Shown here: one piece after another, positions 1 to 7,373 of the stretch
How the letters are laid out: each line of letters begins with the position of its first letter
Position numbering within the stretch: the stretch's first letter is position 1
From: Promethearchaeia archaeon
GTDB taxonomy: Archaea > Asgardarchaeota > Lokiarchaeia > Sigyniarchaeales > SOKP01
DNA: 64,000 bases
Direction: 5' to 3'
NCBI GenBank assembly: GCA_029856125.1
Contig: JAHQWJ010000136.1
Span: 21,514 to 85,513, forward strand
Translations under genes and position numbers: made by a program
The notes under the pieces: model-generated
The model's database searches: none
What the model saw: the letters and a program-made list of their open reading frames with translations, nothing else
Told to the model about the DNA's origin: nothing

Positions 1-808
1 CAGGTTCTGGAGGCTTTGTTAGGTTACCAGAGATTTTTGTTCCAATTAAAGTAAAGTTATAATAGAATGAAGGGCTGAAGGTTTGAATTTGTTGCGTTAG
101 CGACAAATCATCGTTAGGGTTTTGTGTTAAATCCCATGTTTCTAATGTTAGAGAATACTCAAATATGAAGTAAAGCGAAAAATTGTGAAAAGTTGCTGAG
201 AAGAAATTCTGATAGTTGAACACAAAATAATTATTAGAATCAATCGTATAATCGGCTTCATTAAGTTCTTCGATAATAGGATCAGTATTATTTTTCACAA
301 GTACTTGATTAAGAACTCTCGGATATAAGAGGGGATTATAGATTAAATAACCCTCAGAATTTTCTATGGAGCTATTAAACTGAACACTAATAGATTCGTT
401 AATTAACACTGTTATCTTGTTCGATCTAGGGATAGAATCATCGAGATTATTGAATTGGGCGATTTCAGTAGTTTCGAGATATGTGGTTTCTAAATAGGAG
501 ATCTTTAACGCTCCAGAGCTTAAATCGTCTACGAGATTAGGGTATTTTTCTGATTGATTGAAAACACCTTCTTCGTCGAATGAAAATTGTGTAATAGTTA
601 TGTTCCCAAGTCCCTGTTCAGGAGTATTAATAATTGGAGAGTAGTCATCTTCCGAAAAGGAACTAAGTTCGGGAATTATAGGGTTATCATTATTTTCAAG
701 ATTTAATGAGCTGAAATTTGAAGATGGATCAATAAGAATCAACGAGATTATCGTGCTCATTAGTATTATAACAATTATAATAGATTTCCTATAATTACTG
801 CTCTTCAT
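1..808 (-). CDS. Secreted or membrane-anchored protein, 3' partial
   Basis: This reading frame is absent from the ORF track because it runs off the left edge without a stop. I translated the complement codon by codon from the ATG at 808 and found no stop for 269 codons. The N-terminus (MKSSNYRKSIIIVIILM...) is a basic stretch followed by about 20 hydrophobic residues, as in a signal peptide or anchor. The remainder is rich in Asn, Ser, Thr and aromatic residues, as in archaeal extracellular beta-rich proteins. I recognise no domain. It is divergent from the DHH nuclease gene across a 278-bp AT-rich gap. The function is unknown; an extracytoplasmic location is inferred only from the N-terminus. 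Confidence 0.6.
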   Translation of the reverse strand, partial: MKSSNYRKSIIIVIILMSTIISLILIDPSSNFSSLNLENNDNPIIPELSSFSEDDYSPIINTPEQGLGNITITQFSFDEEGVFNQSEKYPNLVDDLSSGALKISYLETTYLETTEIAQFNNLDDSIPRSNKITVLINESISVQFNSSIENSEGYLIYNPLLYPRVLNQVLVKNNTDPIIEELNEADYTIDSNNYFVFNYQNFFSATFHNFSLYFIFEYSLTLETWDLTQNPNDDLSLTQQIQTFSPSFYYNFTLIGTKISGNLTKPPEP

Positions 809-1086
809 CTTTATTTTAAATGTAAATTTTTTAATCAAAAAATTAAATAAAATTAATTAATTTTTCTTAGGATTTTAATTTTTACTTAAATTTCCGTGAA
901 TGTCTACTTATACGAATATTTATATTTATTGAATATATTTTTATATCATTCATAACGTCTTTAAAAGGCATATCTATTACCTTAAAACACATTATCAATA
1001 ATGAGGTAATTAAGAAGTTTAATACGACATATTAGTTTTTTCCAACTATAACAGATTAAACATATTATTGTCGAAAATCCTACTAA

Positions 1087-2487
1087 ATGATTTTTATGAG
1101 CCCAAAACCAGATCGTACTAAATTTTTAAAACACCTTAATACTGCTGTAGACTCTTTCGAGGATTATTCTCAAACTCATTATAATAATGCTATTGCAATT
1201 TCACATAATGATGCAGATGGGATTAGCAGCTTGCAAATTATTCAAAATTTGCTCCATAAAATGAAATTCAATTATGATTATTTCATCTATAATCGATCTG
1301 TTTCGTGGGGAAATTATTTAAATGGAATTTTACCAAAAACTCAAAACAGTAGAACCGCACTAATCTTTACTGATGTGGGTTCTAATCTAGCTGAATTAGT
1401 GCCTATTATTAAAAAGCGAAAAGAACATTTTTACATTCTTGATCACCATGAAGTCGATTGCGATTTAGCTTTAGAAGAACTTCCGGAAAATTTATTCTTT
1501 GTTAATCCTACGGTTTTTGGATTTGACGGTTTAGATCATGTATCGGGTGCTACTTTAGCTTATTTGTTCGCTAAAAAAATAAATGTATCGATTATAAAGC
1601 AAGGGTGGCTAGCCGTTATCGGAATTGCGGGAGACTCCTTACGATCCATGGAAAAACTCCAATCTTTTAACAAGGAAATTTATCAAGAAATATGCGATGA
1701 GGAACTTGTATTAGATAAGGAAGGTTTAATTCTCTTCGGAAGTATGCACGAATCTATAAAAAATGGTCTAAAGAATAGTATTTTGCCTTTTTTAATCGGA
1801 TATGGTGGTGAAGATGATCAAGCAATTAAAACCTTTTTAAGTAGCATAAGCATAAACCCCAATAAAAAAATTGTTGATTTAGAGAGGGATGAAATTCAAA
1901 AAATTCTTAAAAGTATAGATATAGATGTTGGCCATTATGCTTTATTACCTAAAAAGCAAGGTTTATTAAGATTCGCGTTTGAGCACGCGATACTGCTAAA
2001 CATCCTATCATTTAAAAATATTAGCGCTGCTATTTCGATCATAAACCAAAAATCTATTACGCGATACGCCAAAGAACTTTATAATGAATATATCAATACA
2101 CTGGTTAAAAATTTAAAAATATTAGCAAATGAATTACCTCGATACGAAACTAAAAGCTCTATTTTCATTGATGCCGGAAACGGTAAAATACCACCGAGCA
2201 ATTGGTCAGACACAGCAAGTTTTACTTCCGTTAACGGACTACTAAGACCCGATAAGATGTTATTTTTAGGTGGCCTCGAGAAGAAAACTCAAATGGTTAA
2301 ACTTAGTGTGAGGTGCTCTCGGCAATACTTAGAAAATGATCACATGGGTGTCAATGAAGTTATAAGTATGATTAAACAAAAACTTGGAGGAACGGGTGGT
2401 GGTCATAAATTAGCAGGAGGTATAAGATTATCTGTACCCTCATTTAAAATACTTAAGAAAAATGCTGACGATTTTATAGCATTTTAG
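1087..2487 (+). CDS. RecJ-like DHH/DHHA1 phosphoesterase (archaeal GAN-type nuclease)
   Basis: This 466-residue protein has the layout of archaeal RecJ-like single-strand nucleases. The first metal-binding motif is NDADG (around 41-45). TDVGSN follows near 95-100, and the signature LDHH is near 118-121. The C-terminal DHHA1 domain carries the glycine-rich GGTGGGHKLAGG substrate motif near 434-445. Family members are Mn-dependent 5'-3' exonucleases, and some archaeal homologues bind GINS at the replication fork. Oligoribonuclease or RNA-decay roles also occur in the family and cannot be excluded. It starts at the ATG at 1087; a second ATG lies three codons later. The DUF167 gene follows 18 nt downstream in the same direction, so the two are probably co-transcribed. 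Confidence 0.85.
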   Translation: MIFMSPKPDRTKFLKHLNTAVDSFEDYSQTHYNNAIAISHNDADGISSLQIIQNLLHKMKFNYDYFIYNRSVSWGNYLNGILPKTQNSRTALIFTDVGSNLAELVPIIKKRKEHFYILDHHEVDCDLALEELPENLFFVNPTVFGFDGLDHVSGATLAYLFAKKINVSIIKQGWLAVIGIAGDSLRSMEKLQSFNKEIYQEICDEELVLDKEGLILFGSMHESIKNGLKNSILPFLIGYGGEDDQAIKTFLSSISINPNKKIVDLERDEIQKILKSIDIDVGHYALLPKKQGLLRFAFEHAILLNILSFKNISAAISIINQKSITRYAKELYNEYINTLVKNLKILANELPRYETKSSIFIDAGNGKIPPSNWSDTASFTSVNGLLRPDKMLFLGGLEKKTQMVKLSVRCSRQYLENDHMGVNEVISMIKQKLGGTGGGHKLAGGIRLSVPSFKILKKNADDFIAF

Positions 2488-2505
2488 GTTTAATGAATCA
2501 TTATC

Positions 2506-2811
2506 ATGGTTTTTTTCGAAGATAGCCCAAACCGAACAATTAAATTAAAGATAAGAGTTAAAACAAACTCTAAAGTACAAAAAATATCATACAACCAATT
2601 TACAGATTCTTGGATTTCAATTAATTTAAAATCTAAGCCTGTAAAAAATAAGGCGAATAAAGAATTAATTAAATTACTAAGTAAAAAGCTAAGTATTGCG
2701 ACCAATCAGATTAAAATAATTGCGGGACCGAAAAATGCGAATAAAACGATTCAAATTAGATTTTATGAAGATATATCTAAACCAAAAATATTAGAAAAAT
2801 TAGCAAATTAA
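2506..2811 (+). CDS. DUF167 (YggU/UPF0235) family protein
   Basis: A 101-residue protein with the YggU/DUF167 pattern: a basic beta strand (IKLKIRVKTNSK), a central strand (WISINLKSKPVKNKANKELIKLLSKKL) and the closing IKIIAGPKNANKTIQI. The conserved KPVKNKAN and G-x-K-N-x-x-K-T motifs are clear. The family is widespread in all three domains and has no firmly established biochemical role. It lies directly downstream of the RecJ-like gene. Its stop codon abuts the stop of the convergent TFS gene, with no intervening base. Confidence 0.85.
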   Translation: MVFFEDSPNRTIKLKIRVKTNSKVQKISYNQFTDSWISINLKSKPVKNKANKELIKLLSKKLSIATNQIKIIAGPKNANKTIQIRFYEDISKPKILEKLAN

Positions 2812-3162
2812 TTAAGATCCAATTTTTATCATCTTTCCACACCTTAAACAGGTAATAAAGTGAGTCATACCCTCGTCAGCACTTCGAGTTTGTCTCGTTT
2901 CTAAGTGTGCTTTGTCGTAACCACATCGTCTGCATTTAAAATTTTTAATAGAACTTCTTAAATTTTCTTCCTTCCATTTCATTACTTCAGCAAGATTTGA
3001 GACTTCTTCCCTAATGGGTTGTTCAATTTTGGTTTTTAAGATATATGAATCAACATTTTCCTCCAAAAGAGGTTTGATGTAACCACATTTACATTTAAAC
3101 ACTTTCTGACCATTTGCTGTTGAGGGTAACATCATAGAGCCACATTCATCGCAAAATTGCAT
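2812..3162 (-). CDS. tfs: Transcription elongation factor TFS (TFIIS/RPB9-like)
   Basis: A 116-residue protein with two zinc ribbons. The N-terminal ribbon has C4, C7, C24 and C26; the second half is CxC rather than the usual CxxC. The C-terminal ribbon (C77, C80, C105, C108) contains the TFIIS hairpin QTRSADEGMTHF, with the acidic pair D96-E97 that reactivates backtracked RNA polymerase by stimulating transcript cleavage. The usual DEP tripeptide is DEG here. It starts with ATG. It is the last gene of a minus-strand series (RuBisCO, L22e, CitG-like, TFS), 73 nt after the CitG-like gene. Confidence 0.9.
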   Translation of the reverse strand: MQFCDECGSMMLPSTANGQKVFKCKCGYIKPLLEENVDSYILKTKIEQPIREEVSNLAEVMKWKEENLRSSIKNFKCRRCGYDKAHLETRQTRSADEGMTHFITCLRCGKMIKIGS

Positions 3163-3235
3163 TTTTCTGGTCGAGTTAAGAAATTTTATTATTTTTTAAA
3201 TAGTGTTTCAATAACAAAAATTTATCCTTCTAAAT

Positions 3236-4198
3236 CTAAAAATTCAAACCAAATAATAAAGCACAAAAAATTACACCCGCTAAAAGATCTGCGGTTGTAC
3301 CAGGATTTAGCTTTCCATTTCGTTTTTGAAGTTTTTTATCAAATTTAATTGTTGACTTTAATCCTTTTTTAGTAGAAATTCCTCCTTGTGAAATGATTTT
3401 TGAAGCCATTTCTGAAACTTCCACTGCTCCCGGTTTACCTACTTTGCGAATAATCAAGGTATCTAAATGACTAGATAGTAATTTCAGAAAAGTATTCACA
3501 ATTGTTTTATTTATGTTTCGATTGTCCTTAAAACTATCAAGAAAGTAAGGTAAACCCTCCTTTAAAACGATTTTAAACCCAGTAGCATACTCTCTGCTTA
3601 TTAAATCGTAATCTTGAGATTTTTTAAAAATTTCCTTAAGATTTATTTCATCTCGGATGATTTCTTTGTTAGCACTTGGATTATTAACATCATACTTATC
3701 AATTTGGCCTAATCCTCCTGGATTGCTAAGTTTAATAGCCTCATATAAATGCAATGTGTCATTAACTGTAGTATCTTCTATTATCTTGCTTAATATTGAC
3801 TCAAAATCTATAAGTCTATTTTTTTTTAACTTTATGCATATTGAAGCTGCAGACGAGAGGGGGGCTAAGATAAGAATATGCCCTAATATTACATTTCCTC
3901 CTGTTTGCCACTTCATCATTTCTATGACAGACTCTTTAAAAAATACACCTAATTCGATGTTACTAAACGATTGCTCATCATTATTAATAGAAGTATAAAC
4001 ATTTTTACAGAGTAATCTTAGATTAGGTTGAATGGCAGAAATTCCAGCTAAAAAGTGCTCAAAACTTGTGCCTTTAAAATTTTTCGTTCTGTGCACATTT
4101 CCTGGTTTTGGCCATCCAGAAAGTTCTAACAAACTCGAAAGGTTTATGCACCTTAGCAAATCATCGAGCGACTCGATAGCAATTTCTATACTAGACAC
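3236..4198 (-). CDS. CitG-like triphosphoribosyl-dephospho-CoA synthase family protein
   Basis: This 320-residue protein matches the CitG/MdcB superfamily. The N-terminal LLELSGWPKPGNVHR block is the family signature. It is followed by GGNVILGHILILAPL, GGLGQIDKYDVNNP, KVGKPGAVEVSEMA and the C-terminal NPGTTADLLAGVIFCALLFGL. Bacterial CitG makes the triphosphoribosyl-dephospho-CoA precursor of citrate lyase or malonate decarboxylase ACP. Archaea usually lack those enzymes, so the substrate of the archaeal branch is not established. It starts with GTG at 4198. It lies 48 nt downstream of the L22e gene. A cofactor-related transferase is the safest functional statement. Confidence 0.75.
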   Translation of the reverse strand: MSSIEIAIESLDDLLRCINLSSLLELSGWPKPGNVHRTKNFKGTSFEHFLAGISAIQPNLRLLCKNVYTSINNDEQSFSNIELGVFFKESVIEMMKWQTGGNVILGHILILAPLSSAASICIKLKKNRLIDFESILSKIIEDTTVNDTLHLYEAIKLSNPGGLGQIDKYDVNNPSANKEIIRDEINLKEIFKKSQDYDLISREYATGFKIVLKEGLPYFLDSFKDNRNINKTIVNTFLKLLSSHLDTLIIRKVGKPGAVEVSEMASKIISQGGISTKKGLKSTIKFDKKLQKRNGKLNPGTTADLLAGVIFCALLFGLNF

Positions 4199-4246
4199 GT
4201 TAGAAATATTTACTTTTAAAATTAATATAGGTTAGTTATAGATGAG

Positions 4247-4558
4247 TTAGTAATAGGTTAATTCTAAAGTTCTTTTCTCCTTAATTCGATAACCCTTAAT
4301 ATCAGAGCTATTATAAGAAATCGGTCTATATTTCTCTGTTAATTTTTTTCGATGCAGAAACTTCTTGATCCTTAATTTAATCACTCTATTTGACATTTTG
4401 CTTGGCACAGTCAATTCTATGCTGTTTCCACTTCGAGAAATTTCTATCTGTGGTAATTGTTCTTCGAGATACCTTAATAGATCCTCAATATATTGTTCCT
4501 TTTCGATTGATAAATCTTTTACGTCAATAGTTAATTCTTTAGTATTATCTTCACTCAA
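4247..4558 (-). CDS. rpl22e: Ribosomal protein L22e-like
   Basis: A 103-residue basic protein resembling eukaryotic large-subunit protein L22e. It has an acidic N-terminus, an ENEQYIxDLLRYLEE-like helix, a strand ending SIELTVPSKMSNRVIKLRIKKFLHRKKL, and a final segment YRPISYNSSDIKGYRIKEKRTLELTYY. The last part mirrors the L22e pattern of a strand-KKYLKK-helix followed by a tyrosine-rich strand. L22e is among the eukaryotic signature proteins reported for Lokiarchaeota. The start in the track is TTG at 4558, behind GAGTGATT; no ATG precedes it in frame. The assignment is by eye, with some chance of another small RNA-binding fold. Confidence 0.7.
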   Translation of the reverse strand: MSEDNTKELTIDVKDLSIEKEQYIEDLLRYLEEQLPQIEISRSGNSIELTVPSKMSNRVIKLRIKKFLHRKKLTEKYRPISYNSSDIKGYRIKEKRTLELTYY

Positions 4559-4653
4559 ATTCTAATCACTCTATATTATAATTAAAGACATTATTAATCT
4601 TTTTCCAATAATAATATAACAAAAACAAGAGTGAATAGATAATGTCAAGAAAA

Positions 4654-5928
4654 TTATATCGGTGTTTCTGCTCCCCACAGATCTAATGCTTGTTTTAATT
4701 CAGCATGAGTTTTAGCGTATTCTTTTACGCTAATGTTATCCATATAAGCATCAATTGCTTGCCTTAAGGCCTTCGCACCGCTTCGTGTACCACCGGGGTG
4801 ACCAAGCACACCTCCTCCGACTTGAACCGCAATATCCATTGATAAAAGCTCTATTAAACGATGAATTATTCCTGGATGTACTCCTCCGGAGCATACGCTT
4901 AAAACATTTTTCATTCCGTACCAATTCTGCTCTAAGACCTCTAAATCGGCCTTGTTAGAATTTTGAGCAATCTTCTTATAATTATTCAACACTTCTGTTT
5001 TATCACCTGCTAATTTTCCTAAACCTCCAATGTGGAGCTGATCTACGCCTTGCATTCTCGCTATTTCAGCAAGTACTTTCATGCTCATCCCGTGATTTGG
5101 ATTTCTATCAAATGCAGCATGAAACGCTCTATGAGCATGTATCGCTAAACCTAATTTTTCACATTCCTTTCTAACTGTTTGAACAGCCGCCCAACCAATA
5201 GTCAATATATCGATCATAACATATTCGTTGTTAAAATCTTTTACTAACTTCGCGCGACGCTTCATTTCGTCAACTTCAGAGGTAATATTTATTAAATAAC
5301 TTTTTCTTTCTCCTGTTTCATTTTCTGCTTTATCTCTCATTTTCATACTAAGGTCGAGCCTTTTTTCGAATCTATTAAACCTCTGATTCGATAAGTTTTC
5401 GTCGTCTTTTAATAGATCTACTCCTCCTGTCCAGATTTCGTACCCGTGTTGAGCGTGCTCCTCTGCATAATACCCTACTTTTGGTTTCGGAACAGTAGCT
5501 GTAATTGGTCTCTTCTTAACTTTAAGTAAATCCCTAATTCCCTTTATCCCATACTGAGGGCCTTTAAAGGAATTTAATATGTTTTTAGGCCACTTCACAT
5601 CGACTAACCTTAGACCATCTAAAGCTTTCATACCAAAAATATTTCCGGCAATAGAACTTAAAATTTGAGGCATATTTCCTTCCTCAAATAAATCGTTGGG
5701 ATATGCGATTTTAACATAACTATCATTTATATCATAAACTTTAGCACTTAAAGCTCGAATATGTTCAGGAATTTTAAGTGTCGTCCAAGTACCGTTACTG
5801 CTTTCAGCAGCAACCCTAATAGCTACTTTTTCAATTGAAAAACCGCTGGCAGGTTTAATTTTAAACAAACAAATTAGGTCTTCCTCATTTGGTTCATACG
5901 CTAAATCTAAAAAATCTTCATATTTAAT
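4654..5928 (-). CDS. rbcL: Form III RuBisCO large subunit
   Basis: This is a ribulose-1,5-bisphosphate carboxylase most like archaeal form IIIb. All main active-site motifs are visible: AESSNGTWTT, GNIFG, VPKPKVGY, GGVDLLKDDEN (carbamylated Lys plus Asp/Glu), HAHRAFHA, LHIGGLGKL (loop 6 Lys), SGGVHPG and QVGGGVLGHPGG. It should be catalytic, not a RuBisCO-like protein. The track starts at TTG 5868. Conserved N-terminal sequence (YEDFLDLAYEPNEEDLICLF) continues upstream to a stop at 5941-5943, with no ATG, GTG or TTG. I place the start at ATT 5928, six bases after the Shine-Dalgarno sequence GGTGAT (424 aa). Loop 6 looks two residues shorter than in Thermococcus. It follows R15P isomerase, implying the AMP salvage pathway. 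Confidence 0.93.
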   Translation of the reverse strand: MKYEDFLDLAYEPNEEDLICLFKIKPASGFSIEKVAIRVAAESSNGTWTTLKIPEHIRALSAKVYDINDSYVKIAYPNDLFEEGNMPQILSSIAGNIFGMKALDGLRLVDVKWPKNILNSFKGPQYGIKGIRDLLKVKKRPITATVPKPKVGYYAEEHAQHGYEIWTGGVDLLKDDENLSNQRFNRFEKRLDLSMKMRDKAENETGERKSYLINITSEVDEMKRRAKLVKDFNNEYVMIDILTIGWAAVQTVRKECEKLGLAIHAHRAFHAAFDRNPNHGMSMKVLAEIARMQGVDQLHIGGLGKLAGDKTEVLNNYKKIAQNSNKADLEVLEQNWYGMKNVLSVCSGGVHPGIIHRLIELLSMDIAVQVGGGVLGHPGGTRSGAKALRQAIDAYMDNISVKEYAKTHAELKQALDLWGAETPI

Positions 5929-5950
5929 TTCTAAATCACCTTAAACTTAT

Positions 5951-6901
5951 TTAAATCATATCTGGATATAACTTTGTAAAGTAATTATGCACATGGCTAC
6001 TCGCAAAAATTCCCGCCTCTGTAATTAAACCGTCTATGTACCTCCTACTTACAGTTTCAAAGGCAGGATTTAAAATTTCTAGACCTGCTGGTGGATTTTC
6101 CCATATCTCTGAAGTTTCTCGCATTTCAATTTTTTCAATGACGCCAAATGAAGTTTGAGGATTATATTTCAAAAGGGGAGTAGCAACATAAAACGGAACG
6201 TGTTCTTCGTGGGCTACTAGAGCTAATAATCTTGATCCTATTTTGTTTAAAACGGTTCCCTCGCTTGTAACGCTATCTGCTCCGATAATAATAAGATTAA
6301 CCTCGTAGTGATTTACAGCCCACCGCATAGCACTATCCACGACATGATAAACCTTTATTCCGACGTCTAATAACTCTTTCGCTGTTTGTCTTCCTTGAAG
6401 GCGAGGTTGGGTTTCGGTATTTATCACATTAAAGTGTTTACCTTGCTTTTTTGCTTCTAATAGGATACCTGTTACCACAGATGAGTGACAATGTGTCATA
6501 ATGAGATAACTATCATCTGATTCTACAAAAGGAATTCTTCTAGCTCCAATTTCAGCAATTTTTTTTTTAGAATTATGAATCATAGCTTGATATTTATTTT
6601 TATAGCGATTGATTAACTCCAAAAAGTGATCTTCCTTGAATTCGTGTTTAGGTTTTTTCAATCTATTTATTATGAAATTAAGTCCATTTCTCAACGCCGG
6701 CTCAGTTGGGCGTGCTTTAAACAGTATTTCCTTTGCCTCTTCTAATTTGTTTAAAAACTCTTCAGCAGTATTGTAATCCGCTAGCCTTTGGGCGTAACTA
6801 TTCAAAAAATCGATAGCACTTAGAGCTACATTTGTCGCTCCTTGTATTTCTAGCGATTTAATCTTTTCAGCATCTATTAATAATTGTTTAATTTCAATCA
6901 C
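5951..6901 (-). CDS. Ribose-1,5-bisphosphate isomerase (eIF2B-related, e2b2 type)
   Basis: A 316-residue member of the eIF2B/MtnA/R15P isomerase superfamily. It shows IQGATNVALSAIDFL at the N-terminus, THCHSSVV with the catalytic Cys, ETQPRLQGRQTAKEL, IIGADSVTSEGTVLNKIG with the catalytic Asp, and the C-terminal NPAFETVSRRYIDGLITEAG. In archaea this enzyme converts ribose-1,5-bisphosphate to ribulose-1,5-bisphosphate for RuBisCO. The RuBisCO gene directly downstream (22 nt after this stop) fixes that reading over eIF2B-alpha or methylthioribose-1-phosphate isomerase. The start is GTG at 6901 directly after an in-frame TAG. An alternative is ATT at 6892, spaced four bases from GGTGAT as in RuBisCO. 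Confidence 0.92.
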   Translation of the reverse strand: MIEIKQLLIDAEKIKSLEIQGATNVALSAIDFLNSYAQRLADYNTAEEFLNKLEEAKEILFKARPTEPALRNGLNFIINRLKKPKHEFKEDHFLELINRYKNKYQAMIHNSKKKIAEIGARRIPFVESDDSYLIMTHCHSSVVTGILLEAKKQGKHFNVINTETQPRLQGRQTAKELLDVGIKVYHVVDSAMRWAVNHYEVNLIIIGADSVTSEGTVLNKIGSRLLALVAHEEHVPFYVATPLLKYNPQTSFGVIEKIEMRETSEIWENPPAGLEILNPAFETVSRRYIDGLITEAGIFASSHVHNYFTKLYPDMI

Positions 6902-6949
6902 CTATTTTTTCTTAAGTAATATTAAAACAACCATGATTTTTCAGTGTAT

Positions 6950-7150
6950 TCATTCATTATTCGTATCACCTTCATGAGAATTATTATCTTCTTTATAATC
7001 TTCAGGATCGATTTCAATAAAAAGAGGACCAATATAATTACACGAGGGCGAAATACACTCAAACATATTTGGTGTTAACCAACCAGAAACATTTACGGCA
7101 TTTTTTAAGGTAGCATTCTTACATTTTGGACAAATTCTAATGCGTGCCAT
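6950..7150 (-). CDS. Small zinc-ribbon protein
   Basis: The track gives 85 residues from 7207, but the ATG at 7150 (MARIRICPKCKNA...) is the likely start, giving 66 residues. One zinc ribbon is visible: CPKC near residue 7, and C-x4-C in MFECISPSCNYIGPLFIEID. The GWLTPNMFEC...NYIGPLFIEID pattern recurs in small conserved archaeal zinc-ribbon proteins of unknown role. The C-terminal tail is acidic. It lies 48 nt upstream of the R15P isomerase gene on the same strand, so it may be the first gene of that operon. No function is claimed. Confidence 0.7.
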   Translation of the reverse strand: MARIRICPKCKNATLKNAVNVSGWLTPNMFECISPSCNYIGPLFIEIDPEDYKEDNNSHEGDTNNE

Positions 7151-7373
7151 TTTACTAATATTAATTAATTTATTTTGATTGTTTTTAGCATGATAAGGAA
7201 TAAGCAAAAATTAATCTTCTGCTCTCTCTCACCTAAAAATTGGAAGGTATATTCCATAATCATAAATAACATTTAGTCTCTTTCATTATTAATATAATAA
7301 ATTACCATTTAGTAGAAACGATTTAAAACTAAAATTCCTAATCTATATTTGAAAAACTGAATATTTTAAAAAA

